Of a stretch of 64,000 nucleotides of DNA, positions 23,237 to 36,875 are shown in pieces (positions within the stretch are counted from its first letter, which is position 1; each line of letters begins with the position of its first letter). Under the pieces are notes generated by a model that saw only the letters and a list, made by a program, of their open reading frames with translations, searched no databases and was not told where the DNA came from. The translations under genes and the position numbers were made by a program. Where the stretch lies: the NCBI GenBank assembly GCA_007922225.1, contig ML679969.1, positions 16,737,999 to 16,801,998 on the forward strand. The letters are read 5' to 3'. This DNA is from Emydura subglobosa. Lineage: Eukaryota > Chordata > Testudines > Chelidae.

Positions 23237-26200
23237 AATTTTACTTTTTTTTTGGACAACATTTTTATTGGTGCTTTTATTGGCTGTTTCTTGTTTGAGA
23301 AAACTCAGGAAATATTGGAGGTGAAATAGTTAATATGGAAACACATGACCTTTGTTATCTAACAGAAGCTAACTCACTTTCTGAGAAGTCTGTGTTATTT
23401 TATGAGGTTTGATATGTGCTTGTTTCAAAAAACAGAATGAGCATGCTGACTAATTTGGTAGGAGTCTGTTCTGTTGGTATATGTTGTGGTGTTTCCTCAA
23501 AGGCATAGTTAAACTCTACGTGTGTCTGATTTAAATGTTTTTATTGTTGTCAGGACTTAATGAAGATATGGCTTTGGTACTGTACTAAACAGTACTTTTA
23601 GAAAATGTGAAGTTACTGTTAAAATGGATAATGATAGTCTTCCTAGCAGTAAAACAGTACTTATTTCCTTGCAAAATAGATTTCTATTTGAAACTTGGCT
23701 AGCTTAGCAACTTCTGAGAAACCCTTAAGAGCAGAGAATGCAACGAATAAAGTATTTCAGACCTGCAATCCAGTTCTAAAACAAAGCAGGAGGTGATTCT
23801 CTGGCTGTGCCTGTCTAACTCCTATTAATCGTAACAGGATTTTTGTGGTTGTTTTCAAGACAAGAAAAGTACTCATTCCATTAAAATTCAGATGTTTAGG
23901 GGTACAAATTGAAACTAAAATACAATCTGTGTCTGCAAATCATTGCTGGTTGAGCCTCTTAGGCAGTAACGGGGGGAGTTATACTTTAGTACCCTTGGTA
24001 TAGTTTTAGATCTGAATCGGATATTCAAATAATACTTGTCATTTTTAAGAAATAATAAGCTGTGGAAAAAACGCAATAATTTAGTAGATACTGTAAATAA
24101 AATGTTGGTCTATTATAAGCTATCTGTTCTATTTGTTTGGTACTATTTGTACGGTACTTCAAAAGGTTTTAACTAAAAATGTACTGTCAAGGTTTCATGG
24201 TAGTAGGTGGCCATTCAAGCACAAAACCAAAAATCTTTATAAAATTAAGACTGGTCAGCGAAGTTGCAAACACATTATCACTTTTTGTCTCAAATCTTAA
24301 TTTGATCTCGCAAATTGTAATTTACAAAACGTTGTGATAAGATTAATTAGGTCAATTGGGCCAGAGTTTTTATGGTTTTTTTTTAATTGTCATCAGAAAT
24401 TTAAAAATTTCTAGAGCAGTACTCAGTCTCATGTTTACATATGTCTTGTGTCACTTGAATTGGGCTATAACTTGGAAATTTAGTCACTAGATTTTTCTTT
24501 TTAAATTAACTTTCTTCTATGATAGCATTTATATTAGCAATGAGGCATCAACTAGTAGCAATCCTGTGGTTTTAAAAGATATTGGTTTGAGGCAAATATT
24601 TTATAAGTAAAGCTTTTAACATGGCAAACAATAAAATAGTATTTTATCTTGAATGAGCTCGATGATTTCAGACACTTCTCTGGATGACAGACCCATTAAA
24701 AAGTTTAAACTTCGGGTTTTTGCATCATGTCATTCATACAAGATCATCATGAAAATCTTCACAAAATGCTGGCCTTTGTGCATATAAATAGTAAGCTTTA
24801 ATTACAATATCTCATGCAGATAACATCTGTAGATATAGGAATTCTGGGTGAAGTTACACAGTAGTCAAGTTTAAGGGGGAAATGACTGAGTATCGGGTGA
24901 ACTGGAAGATGTAAGGAATATGATTTGGCTTTCTGGTGCAATAGGCTAGGAGAAGAGATGGAGAGTTTGGTCTGAATGTGGGGGTAGATGTCAGTCGCAG
25001 TTAGTTATGTTGTTCAAATCTTTAATAGTACTTTTCATGGTATAATTGATGCAGGTATGTCTTAAAACTAATTTTATTGACAAATAGTTTAGCTACATTT
25101 ACTGTAATTATTTGTGATCTTCTCAGCAATACATTGTCCCTGTTGAATCAATTTAGCTTACTCTTTTAGATGTGGACTGTGACACTTTCGTCTGTGCCTT
25201 TATTATCTCTGAAAAGTTACTACTGTAGGTCATCTCAAGTGATATAATGATCATATTCAATGGCAGAGGCCAAGAGACAAATTCTCCCTTTGGATTAAGG
25301 CTTATTTTTTTTTTTCATAGTATAATAAAGCGAGAATCATATCCCTTTCTCCATGGTTATGGTTCTTATTCTGAATTAAGCAAGCTTCAACATTGGTCTA
25401 AACCAAAACAAAGTTATATTTCTTGTTTAAGATTAACCAATTCTGTCGCCTAGCCTTGATTCTGACTCATTGCATAAAATTATTGTTGTTGAGAGAATAT
25501 TGTGAACTGACAAATACTTGACACAACCAAAGATTAATTTAGTCTATTTTAGACTATATTCTCCTGACTCTGTAAGTATATGTTTTGTACTCTTGCAGAA
25601 ATACTTCTGGGATCCTTAAATTTAAAGACTAAAACACTGTTTCTCTGGTGTTTAATGGTCAGTTCATAGACAGTTTTTTTTTTAATTGGGATTTTGCAAA
25701 AAAATGCAGTAAGCAGTAAGAGAAGTGGAACTTTTAAAATGCTTACAACTTTTTATTGAGATTTGCTTTGATTATGCAGTTTTAACACAAATTTTTGGAA
25801 ATATATTGGCTTATCAAAATGTCATCTATTTTTAAATCAACGTTATGGTGTTTTTATATTTCACCGTGAAGCAAGTGTTCCTTGTAAATTTTAATTTTTG
25901 TTACTAGAGATTGTGTAAAATCATCAGTTAAGCCAAGCTACTTAATTATGGCTTTACATATTTGAGATACTGTGACACTGTATATACATTGCTGTGTGGG
26001 ATGGTGAAAATGGGATTTCCTATGAATTCTCAGATAAGCACAACATAATATCTAATTTCTAGAAAATGATTGTGTGAAAGTGGATTTGAATAGCAGCATT
26101 TCTGACTCAGTATTTGTGAAGTAGAAATTTTGTTATTTTTATTTTTACTATGGAGAGGCAATGGCTTCCCCTTAAAACTGACATTTTTGTAGATGTGCTT

Positions 26201-27639
26201 GTTCTGGAATGATAGTAACTTCAATTTTAATTGTGGAGTGATTTTCCCATTTTAAGACCAATTTTTTTCAAACAGTATTCACAACTGCTCCCCTCTCCCC
26301 TCTTTTGCGTCTCCCCCTCTCTCCCCCCGTTCCTGAAACTTCACACATTGTGTCATCTCTTGATAATTTTTTTGAGAAGTCTGGAAAAAAATAGAAAAGG
26401 TGGTTTAAAGTTATGGTAGTCCTGAAATTTTACCTGAAGTTCTGTTTTGAAGCATTTTTATTTCCAAAATGGCTGGCCTAGAAACTCCTCCTCCTTCCAC
26501 AGGAAGAGCAGGGCTCAGGAGATGTTCCTGGGACTCTGGAACAGAACAACTCTTAGCACCAGTTCTCACACCAACTCAGGGCACTTTTCTGAACTGCTGT
26601 TATGGTTACCACATTTGTCAGCATTCCATTTCCCCCTTCCTTTCCACTCACAGGAGTAACGAGTCAGTGGACTTTCAGTTTCCAATGGCTTTAGGCAGTA
26701 AGGAATGTTTTCTGGAAGAAATTTATCATTATCCTTTTGTTAGTTGGTCATGGTATCTAGGGGTTCAGTGTCACCCATGCCTGTGCAATATTAGCATGGA
26801 TGCCTAAAATTTCCAAAAAAGTACCCAAAAGTAAAGCCAAATTAGCAGATTATAAAATTGTATTTTCTACTTAATAGATGCATATTTTTGGAAATGTAAG
26901 TAATTTATTTTGAAACTTACAAACATGCTTTGCAAAACTTAAGAGGTAACTTAAATTGGGTGGGTGGTGTAAATTGAGGAGAAAATGAATGTGAAGAAGG
27001 ATTATGTGGCAGTGGGGATTAGGCTAGATCACTTAAATGTTATATTTCAGACATGGTTTTTGTAGACTAAATCATATTCCTGGATGTTGGCCTCTACTGA
27101 ACCTAACTTTTTTTTTCATCAGCTGTTTGTTCGTGAATAACGTAAAAAGATTCCTAGTCTTACTTCTAGAAGTTTTTCTACAACATTTACAATCCTTCAT
27201 TTTAGTCTCAAGATATCATAGCTCAACTGAGAAACATTTACCATTTAATTTTCCAGTTGGCCCAGGTGACACCATTTGAAAGAATATATTTTTGTTTCCT
27301 TGATAGATGGTTATGATACTTAACACCATTTTTCTTCATCGACATATTCAATTCAGAATATTTTTCTGTTTTTTGTGCATTTATCAGTTTTGAATTAATG
27401 TGAACTAGTATAAAACTTGAACTTTAGTTACATTTTGAGCATTTACTTATGTATAGAAAGTGAGAATGAATTATTGAACTGTAGTTAAAACCAGGTAACC
27501 TAGGAGATGATAATTTCAGAGTGTGCCAAGTGTATTCTGGTATTGTTCTAATGTTTGAAAAGCATAGAGGCAATAGTTGATCATGTTAAGCTGTTTTTGG
27601 GGTTGTATGGTGTGGACTTTAGGAAGTTACTAAAAATGG

Positions 27640-27745
27640 TTGCCTGTGTAAATTGTGAGCTCTTTGGAGGTGAAGACCATTTTGTTTTGTTTCTGATTTG
27701 AGGTTCCTGGTGTACTTCCTGGCCCTGAAAAATAATAATAGCTCT
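27640..27745 (+). repeat. L2-like 3' tail fragment
   Basis: Contains aaattgtgagctctttggag, gtgaagaccattttgtttt and ggttcctggtgtacttcctgg, then aaaaataataata. Diverged L2-type tail; family assignment is tentative. Confidence 0.45.
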
Positions 27746-29328
27746 TCCGACCACCTACTCCCTGTAACCAACTGTTCAAGTCAAAATCCTGTGAATGCTA
27801 TTCCATTGTTCGATTTGTCAGCTTTCAGCTGTTTATTTTTGTAGGTCTTTCTGAATTTAGTGTCTTGTATTTTTGTAATGCTTTGTTATATTAGTCAAAG
27901 TGCCTGTTGATACGTGATTTGCCAAGACATTTTAAATGCTTTTAAGCTACCATTTCTGGTTCACAATAAATTCATAGAAAGGGAAGTTCCATAGAAAAGT
28001 TGTTTGGGGAATTGGGGGGAAGAAAGAAAACACTGATAGATTTGTGTTAACTATGATGCAAATTAAATGTAGACTTGATGCTTTTAATTGTCAGTGTTTT
28101 AATAAACAAAATTACATGTAGGCCCAACCTCACTGAACCTTATCTATAACCACAATGCTACATAAAATTACTTTCAGAGTTAGATACCAGTCAAGATGGG
28201 TGGGACAGACAAAATCTATCCCATTGTAAATTACAAAGTTCATAGTATTCTTGGGGTGGGCAGTATTCTTAAAGGGGGTTTAACTGAGATGCTGAAACAC
28301 TGACAAAACAAAAGTACCCTTCAGAGCATCTGGAAGAAATGAGGTATTTTTGCCATTTTTGATATAACTCAAATATGCCTTTTAACTCAAACTTAATTAA
28401 AAGCATGAAGTAACTCAGATTCTTCCTTGTTATGTGTAGTTTGTGGAGACGGCAAGTTAGTGTAATAAAACCTTTCCATAGTTGTACGGCCTCCAGTACT
28501 TACAGGACTGGAGTATTTTGACTTCACAAACTAAATCAGCTCTGTAATCTGAGAAAAATGAGAATGTTTCTTTGACTAATTGCATACTGGCTGTGTGATA
28601 AAGGCATATCAAATGTATCTTGGATGTTATCAAATGCCATTAAGTATAATTTACATTGTATTCTGTCTAGTCTTATAGTTTTTAAAGTTTGGTTTATCAT
28701 GTAAAGTATTACAAATTCTAATTTCTTATTGAATCAAGTGATCTACTGAGGTCCAATGTAGCATCACAAGGAAGAAGCAGCTTCTAAATATCAGTACCCA
28801 GGGGTGCTATGCCTCTTGGCATGTAGAGTGTTTTCATGTCTCTTCTGGGCAGAGCTCATTAAGTTGACAGATGCTGAGGTTACCTGCTGTTAATCACAGA
28901 AACAACTCTCTCTTGAAGCTGTCTTCTTCTTAGTTGAATACACCATAGAGAGAGATTTACCTTTGTCAAGAGACATCAAAGCCATAGACTGGCCACGTGT
29001 TCAAGAAACAATGATATTTACAAGAACACATCTGGTTAAGTAATACCAAAGATACCATGCCATGTACTCCTGAAGCTAGTTTTGTGAATGCCAAACCAAT
29101 TTCACTGTAGAGAATACTAAATTTTTCTCATGGCAACAGATTCCCTCAATTTCCTAGCAAAATCCAGCAATACCTCTCATGGTCAGCCTTTTTCCTTTCT
29201 GCATGGTAAAGATCCTCAACGAAGTCGAGTCTTTTTCATTCCAGTGTTCAGGTGCTTCATGAATTACAGCAACTCTGAAGAGGACCACTGAAAGCTGTCA
29301 CTTACCTGTTGAGATATGTATTGACTGT

Positions 29329-29431
29329 CCAGTCAGTGTAGACTAGGTGAAATCATTTTCAGCATCATGTCAGTTATGATTTGTAGCTGACATGATGCTG
29401 AACACAGTGTGCCCTGGTCTGCACTAACTGG
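29329..29431. mobile_element. Short foldback element with a perfect 16-bp hairpin
   Basis: Left arm ttcagcatcatgtcag (29358-29373) pairs perfectly with ctgacatgatgctgaa (29387-29402) across a 13-nt loop. The outer parts, ccagtcagtgtagactagg and the reverse complement of gccctggtctgcactaactgg, also pair imperfectly. The outer sequence resembles the CAGTGTAGACCAGG end of other MITEs here, so this is most likely a miniature foldback transposon. Confidence 0.65.
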
Positions 29432-30222
29432 TCACTATTGCCCAACCTTGTGTCAGGTAACTTTAGTCTTTACAGTTATGTTCAAACATATTAATTTTCT
29501 AGTGAAGCCAAGCCCATTGAAAGAGGAGACTGAAAATAGGATCACAGTATGCCTGGGGACCGAGAGAGAGACAAAAAATGGGATACAGTTTCTGAGAAGA
29601 GAGAGGTAGGGGAGGGGTGCAGAGCAATGTGCTGGTGCTTTCAACTTTATGAAGGAATCTAAAATATTTAAGTACAAAAACAGTTATTAGGAACTATAAA
29701 TAAGTTGTCAGTAAATAACGCAGCAAGTCATAATTACTATTATAAAGTGATATCCTGTTCCATAAATCATCCATATGTAAAAAATAGATATTCAGACAAT
29801 AATTCAGTATAGAAGATCCCAAAAGCATGGGATTCTTAATTGCTGTTATATTGGTAAGTAAGTTATGTAGGACTTCATTTGCCTGTAGGAATAATACCAA
29901 GAACCATATTATCAAAGTAAACTGTGTTCATTTACTCTGAACTGCACAAAACACTACTATAGTAAATCCTGAAAAAAACTCCAGCAAATCTTTATGCATG
30001 CATGGTAGAACATTGAAGTATGAAAAAATAAGCATTTTTTCCATGGATTCCCCCTGTGGGATAGGTTTCAACTGTGAAGTCTTTAAAGGGAATTATTTTC
30101 TAGTGTATTAAGTGAAGAAAGTTAATTACAATCCCAGTGTTTTTTTTATTTTTGGATGACAAACTGAAGATGCTTTTAAAGATAACTCTAGTTAGCATTT
30201 TATTGTTTTTCAAGGCAAACTT

Positions 30223-31655
30223 TCATAGACTTTGGGGGCAAAAGGAACCATCATGATAGTCTAATCTGACTTTCTGCACATTGCAGGCCACAGAACCTCA
30301 CCCACCTACTTCTGTAATAGATCCTTAATCTTTGGCTGAGTTATTGAAGTTCTCAAATCACAATTTAAGACTTCAAGTTACAGAGAATCCACCATTTACA
30401 CTAATTTAATTCTGCAAGTGACCCATGCCCCCTGTTGCAGAGGAAGGCAAAAAACCTGCAGGGTCTCTGCCAATCTGACCCAGGGGAATATTCCTACCCA
30501 ATCCCAAATATGACAGTCAATTGGACTCTGGGCATTTCAGCAAGATCCAACAGCCAGAGACCTGGGAAAGAATTCTCTGTAGTAACTCAAAGCCTTCCCC
30601 ACCTACTGTCCTATCACTGGCCATTGGGGATATTTGCTGCTAATGGTCACAAGGTCAGCTACCTCCCAGCCTAGGCACCTTCATTATACCCCTCCATAAA
30701 ATTATCAAGCTCAGTCTTGAAGCCAGTTAGGTTTTTTTGCCCCCATTGTTCCCCTTGGAAGGCTACTGTAGAACTTCAGTCCTCTGATGGTTAGAAATAT
30801 TTGTCTGATTTCAAGCCTAAACTTGTTGATGGTCAGTTTATATCCATTTGTTCTTGTGTCAGCATTGGTGCTTAACTTAAATAACTCTTCTACCTCCCTG
30901 GTATTTATCCCTCTGATGTATTTATATAGAGCAATGATATCGCTTTTCAGCCTTCATTTGGTTACAGTAAGTAAGCAGGCCCTTTGAGTCTCCTCTCATA
31001 AGGTAGGTTTTCCATTCCTCTGATCGTCCTAGTACTCCTTTCCTGAACTTGTTCCAATTTGAATTCATCTTTCTTAAACATAGGAGACCTGAATTGCATA
31101 CAGTATTCCAGAAGAGATTTCACCAGTGCCTTATATAATGGTACTAACACTTCACTCTCTATAGTGGAAATACCTTGCCTGATGCATCCTAAGATTGCAT
31201 TAGCCTTTTTCACACTGGTGGTTCATAGTCATCCTGTGATCAACCAGTACATGCAGGTCTTTCCCCTTCTCTGTTGCTTTCAACTGGTAAGTCCCTAGCT
31301 TATAGTAGAGATTTCTTGTTGTTCATCCCCAAGTGGATGACTTTGCACTATTAACTGTCATCCCATTTCTATTACTTCAGTTTTCAAGGTTGTCCAGATC
31401 TTCTTGCATGATATTCCGGTCCTCCTCCATATTGGCAATATCTCCCAACTTTGTGTTACCACAAATTTTATTAGCACACTCCACTTTTTAGCCAAAGGTC
31501 ATTAATAAAAACATTAAATAAGATCGGTCGCAAGACTGATCCCTGAGGAGCTGAACTCATAACCTACCTCCAAACTGAATTCGCCTTTCAGCATGACCTA
31601 TGGTAGTCTCCCGGTTAACCAGTTTCTTATCCACCTTTCAGCCCTCATATTAATC
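30223..31655 (-). mobile_element. CR1 LINE, RT C-terminal part to 3' end (second tail type)
   Basis: On the - strand: INMRAERWIRNWL near 31640, a degenerate PQGSVL motif near 31540, KTLD-like RT tail, then MKKANAILGCIRQG, STIESEVLVPLYKALVKS and RSTRTIRGMENLPYE (31213-30980). The 3' UTR ends near 30223 in the reverse complement of the tail seen at 17882 (tcatagactttgggggcaaa on the + strand). Several stops and frameshifts. Confidence 0.92.
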
Positions 31656-32176
31656 TTTATCTTCTCCCATACCTGAGTTACTTAGAATGGTCAAAGCAAA
31701 TAAGAGATTTGTTACCCTTAATGGTCTATAATATAGCTGGATCTCAAATATTGGTCATATCAAGTATCAACCAGATAAACAGTCCTTTACATCCCAGACC
31801 ACTTACCTTGAGGGATAATTCTGTATTCCTGCAAAACTGAACCTAAAGGAATTATCTAAAGCATTAGGGCTTCTTGGAGAATGTGAGTAAACAAAGCTGG
31901 TTATGAAAAGATTATACTTAATGGACATCCTTATTTGCCAAATGATTGCTCTTAGGGCAAAATCCTATCTATCAAACCCTTGTGGACAGAATTCTGCAAT
32001 TGTGAGAAATGGAACAGAAACCAGTTATCCAATATTTCTATGCTCCACATACCTGAAACAACCACCATGTGGCAGAATAGGACTTTTAAGCACTTTTAGA
32101 GTCAGTAAAGTTTGAATGACTATAAGCCTTACTTGCCAGACTGTGACTGGTTTTCTTTTGGAGACTTGATCTAGTC

Positions 32177-32475
32177 CAGGGGTCCCCAAACTTGCAGCTG
32201 CGAGGGTCACAGCACTCTCTCTTGCTCTTATGGTGGGCCGGAGCGCTTGGGCCCACATCATGTGGGAGGGGGCGTGGCTGGGAAGGGGGAGCAGCTGGGG
32301 CCGGGAGGGAGGAACGGCTGCTGCGCGGCGCTGCTTGGGGCTGGGAGTGGTGGCACACTGGGCCCACGTGGGAGAGGAGCAGAGGGAAGAGGCAAGGTCG
32401 GGAGGAGGGAGCGGATGGGTCAAAATGTGTTGGCAGGCTGGATGTGACCCGTGGGCCGTAGTTTGTGGACTCCTG
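32177..32475. mobile_element. hAT-type MITE, 299 bp, GC-rich, perfect 8-bp target duplication
   Basis: Ends are caggggtccccaaactt and agtttgtggactcctg, which form terminal inverted repeats. The flanking 8-mers are identical: atctagtc at 32169-32176 and 32476-32483. An 8-bp duplication is the mark of hAT transposition. The interior is GC-rich with many CpG or CpG-decay sites. No transposase is encoded. Confidence 0.85.
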
Positions 32476-33249
32476 ATCTAGTCCTTCACAGGCTCAATTT
32501 TTATTCTTTTCACCCACTAACCACTAACTCATTATTTGGCTCTGTGAATAGATTGATAGGGGATTTTTAGATACTCTTCCTTGTTAATTCTTCTCTTTTA
32601 AGAATATACGAACATGGACTGATGTTTCCCTTTTCACTGTCAAGTTTCCTTAAAGAGAGTTTTAATTTATTGGCCCTTTATATCCAAAAACTTGTCAAGA
32701 CACACTTAGAATGTGATGATCCTATTTACATCCAATCTGCTTAATTAAAGACAGATTTAGTCTCTAAAAGACCTAAAAAGATCAGAAGATATCCTGTTCA
32801 ATCATAACCAAATTGATACCATTGTGCATCAGAGGAGCAGATGTAAATGGAAGGCTGCCATGCTCATTTAGCTTCCTGATTCATTGTACTAGGGCATTTC
32901 CTACTCCTGGATAAAATGGGAGGCATTGCAAGGCTGCTGAGTGATGCACATTCCACACATACTCACATTGCTATAATCTATAATAAAGTGCTTTCTTGAC
33001 TTTGTCCATTATATTCTAGAATTGTAGACCAAGTCAGCCCATCCTATTTCTCCTTTTCACATGTGTTGATCTTGTATGAGTTTGTGGTTCAGTTACTGAG
33101 AGCCCATATTCCTAGGACAAAGAAGAATTTCATTCCTATCTTATAAATGGGTCTTCTACAAGGGCTCCAGTAATCCAGAAGCTTGTTCTGTTGGATGTTT
33201 TAGGTATTAGTTACAAAGGCAGTTAGGCTGTTTGGTTAAGGGAAGAGCT

Positions 33250-34285
33250 AGGTATAAGAACACAAGAACAGCCATATTGGATCAGACCAGTGGTCCATCT
33301 AGCCTAGTATCCTGTCTTCTGACAGTGACCAATGCCAGGTGCTTCAGTGGGAATGAACAGAACAGATCATCGTCAAGTGATCCATCCCTGTCACCCATTC
33401 CCAACTTCTGGCTCCTTGCTTATTCTGTATAATAGTCACTGATGGACCTATCCTCCATGAACATCCTCTGGCAAAGAGTTCCGTAGGTTGACTGCATTGT
33501 GTGAGGAAATGCTTCCTTTTTTTTTTTTTTAAACCTTCTGCCTATTAATTTCATTAGGTGACCCCTAGTTCTTGTATTTTGAGAAGAAGTAAATAACACT
33601 TCCTTATTTATTTTCTCCACACCAGTCATGATTTTATAGACCTCTGTCATTTTCCCACTTAGTCATTTATTTTTCAAGCTGAAAAGTCCCAGTCTTATTA
33701 ATCTTTCCTCATATGGAAGCTTTTCCATAGTCCTAATAATTTTTGTTGCCCTTTTCTGTACCTTTTCCAATTCCATTGTTTTTGGTTTTTTGGTTTTTTT
33801 TTTTTTGAGATGGGACGACCAGATCTGCATCCAGTATTCAAGATGTGGGCATACCATGGATTTATAATCTGATATCTTCTGTCTTTTGTTATCTATCCAT
33901 TTCCGAAAGATTCCCAGTACTCTGTTAGCTTTTTTGACTGCCACTGCACACTGAGTGGATGTTGTCAGAGAACTATCCACAATGATTCCAAGATCTCTTT
34001 CTTGAGTGCTAACAGCTAATTTAGACCATTTTATATGTGTAGTTGGGTTATGTTTTCCAGTGCGCATTACTTTGCATTTATCAACATTGAATTTCATCTG
34101 CCATTTTGTTGCCCAGTAACCCAGTTTTGTGAGATCCCTTTGTAACTCTCCACAGTCTGCTTTGGACTTTACTATCTTGAGGAGTTTTGTATTGTCTACA
34201 AATTCACCTCACTGCCAGAGTTTATGCTCTTTTCTGTTTTCCTCAGTAGGATTTAACTTCCACTTTTTAAAGCTTGACTTGAGTG
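33250..34285 (-). mobile_element. CR1 LINE with internal deletion
   Basis: On the - strand it encodes MKFNVDKCKVMRTGKHNP, LGIIVDSSLTTSTQCAVA, VCPHLEYWMQIWSSHLKK and KRATKIIRTMEKLPYEERL (34097-33663), then LFTSSQNTRTRGHLMKLIG and the UTR ending near 33250 (aagaacacaagaacagccat on the + strand). Upstream, the sequence jumps near 34215 from the FADD region to gccagagtttatgctctttt. That stretch lies near 20998 in the 19000-21870 copy, so about 1 kb of RT is missing. A T-rich run is at 33784-33807. Confidence 0.92.
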
Positions 34286-36412
34286 CAACTATCACATTAA
34301 CAAGAGAAGCCCATATTTTGTATTTGTGAACCCCCTTGCATACATGGTTTTATGTAGTAGGAACAAAACTTCATGCAGGTTATTAGAATCTCTTGGATAG
34401 CATCTTCCCTGAAATTCAGCAGAGGGGAAATAAGGCTGTAGAAGACTTAGGATCTGAAAATTATACCAAGCGAAGTTTTATTTACATTTATAAATGTGTG
34501 TGAGTTGCCAGTCATGTATGAATTGCAGGTTTCTTCTAGATATTCTCCATCTGAGTGTTGTTCTGTGCAGCTTAAGGACTGACTTTGTGGTGCTTCTCAC
34601 TACTTCTGAAAACTGACAATTAGTCTTGTGGCAAATTGTGAGTACAGTGAAACTGCACAGAAGATCAGCCTTATTAGATAACTTCCGAACTCACCACGCC
34701 ATCTCCAAAAAAATCCCAAGGTGTGTAAAGTACATTTCTGCTCCACCTTCATTAGAGTAAATCCTGTCAAGGAACTGACAAAAGTTGGTTACTTGCAGGA
34801 GGTTGTACTGATATTCTTCTATGGTGTTCTAAACTTATGCCATACAAAATTTGCCTCTAATGGCTATATGTTTCTCAGTCACGGTGACATAATTAGGAAC
34901 TATCCTGAGCAAGGCTCACTGATTTGAAACAAGTGAAAGATTGTCATTCTTGGTTATCTTGAAACAAATAAAAGCATTAATAACTGGTATTTTATGATGC
35001 ACTCTTTGAAGTAAGTATTTTATAGGAAAAGCAGGTTTGACTTTTTCTTATCTTCCCTTTTGTTAACATATGCCCATGATGATAATTGTATAGTGAAATG
35101 TCTTTGAAAACAGAATTTTTTGTGTTGTGTAACAATCTGATATTGGAAATCATGTGACCAAATTGAGCATTATTTAGAATGATAAAGTATGACAGATGAA
35201 ACTCTCTTCTTTTAGATACTGTAATCCCCCCAGTTCTTGAGCAAGCCAGTTTTAATGAATGAAATTACCTTTTGTGCATTTTTCACTGTAATTAAAATAA
35301 TTGCTCTCTTTATTTTGCGTGTTAGGTACAGAATTTACAACAAATAGTGAAAGTAGTTTAAGATTCAGTGTTGCTTTTTCTTTTAGAACAATAAAAAGCA
35401 CCATACTGAGGCTGAGTGCTCTGCCAATTTAAAATTGCAAAACCAAATATACATTTGTCAGGTTCCCATTTCTACAAGCAGTATCTCTAAAGATGAATAA
35501 CACCCTGACACAGTAGCCAATACTTAGTCTCCCCATCTCACCTTAGAGGAAAGGCAGAACAAATGGACCATTGCAGCATACCCTGTAAATCAGCTAATCT
35601 AGATTTTTTCAGATGGGACAGGATGACATTCTACAACTGAAGAATCCCTAATACAGTGTACAGGAAAAAATTAATCTATTCTGTGATATGGTTTGGTCAA
35701 TTAACAGACTTAGTTTACTAGTAGTATGTAAGCAAGATACCTCTGAAGTGTAGTTTTTTTTTTAACTGATATACAATAAATATTTCTCATCAGTCTAGGA
35801 GTTCTTAAAAGTGCTTCCTACTGGCAAAAATGAAAAATATCAGGGTTAGCAATACAACAGGACTGGCCTCAAAAGAGAGAGACTACAAATAATTCACTCA
35901 GGTATTTTAAATAGGAAATTCTCTTCATATACAACACACAGGCTAAAAAGTTTAAATTAAGACATAATACATTAGTATTACTCCACTTCCTAAGCTGGTT
36001 GACATTGCTAATTTTATTCACAAAATCAGAATCATTTTCCTGTACGTTGCTTCCTTGACAACAGTATAAGGCACTAAAGGATACAGATCATGAACTTCTC
36101 TTTCTTTGAAGTAGACATTGCTTCAGGTAGTAGAACAGAAACCACCTTGTCAGTCCAAAGGCTTTCTCAACTAATGGATCTACTAATTTACACCTTAGAA
36201 ATAGAATGCCTTGTGACATTAGTAAATGACATCTAAAATTATACCGAGAAAATACCGAAGCTTGTTTTCTTGAAACCATTGACAAGATCTGTTGCCAAAA
36301 GTTTCATTCAGTCTTTGAGAATAGATATCAAGTGTATATGTATGCATATATTCATTGAGGTGTCTGTTTGTTTTTTCGAAGTCTGAATTTACCCCTTAAT
36401 TATATTTTGCAG

Positions 36413-36534
36413 TTCTTAATAGACTTTCAGTTAATGAAAGTGTATGGAAATGTTTTTTTCCAACAGTTAATTTAAAACAGAATTTATATCCAGATTTGTG
36501 TGAGAGGATTCATTTCGCCTTGCTTTTGTATCAG
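36413..36534 (+). other. Candidate cryptic exon, open in one frame
   Basis: A possible acceptor (cttaattatattttgcag, AG at 36411-36412) and a strong donor (CAG|gtatgt at 36535) bound 122 nt. Read with two bases completing a previous codon, it is open throughout: LNRLSVNESVWKCF, FPTVNLKQNLY, PDLCERIHFALLLYQ. Start phase 1 and end phase 0 are the same as those of the CAMTA1 exon. A second acceptor at 36466 lies inside. The peptide is not recognised. Chance is a serious alternative in AT-rich intron. Confidence 0.15.
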
Positions 36535-36875
36535 GTATGTCCATTATAAAAGTCTAGTTATTACCATATATTGAGATGCTATTGTACATATTTGATTTAG
36601 CAGAGAACTTCCTGCAAATTTACATAATTTACAAAGTAGTAAATCCACTTTCTAAATAAATTGATAAAGCAGACAACTGTACAGTTGTTCTTGGGCAAAA
36701 GAACCATGTTCCCCAGAAAACCTTAAAATAGCTATTTCAGCTGAAAGGTATCTTTTTAAAAGAGAAGTTGCATTCCCATTTTATAAATGCATGAAGAACT
36801 TGTTTTGCTAAAATTCAGCTGAAATGATTGTTCACTAAATGAAAAACTCTGGCTCTTTGAATTCTTTCTCTGCAG

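Noticed and set aside
26469..26807. 112-codon ORF on the + strand
   Set aside because: No recognisable domain or family motif; the overlapping frame at 26447-26659 is equally open, which argues for chance.
35387..35461. Possible 75-nt exon with strong acceptor (ttgctttttcttttag), open in phase 0
   Set aside because: The donor (CAG|gttccc) is poor and the peptide (NNKKHHTEAECSANL...) is not recognised; length too short to exclude chance.
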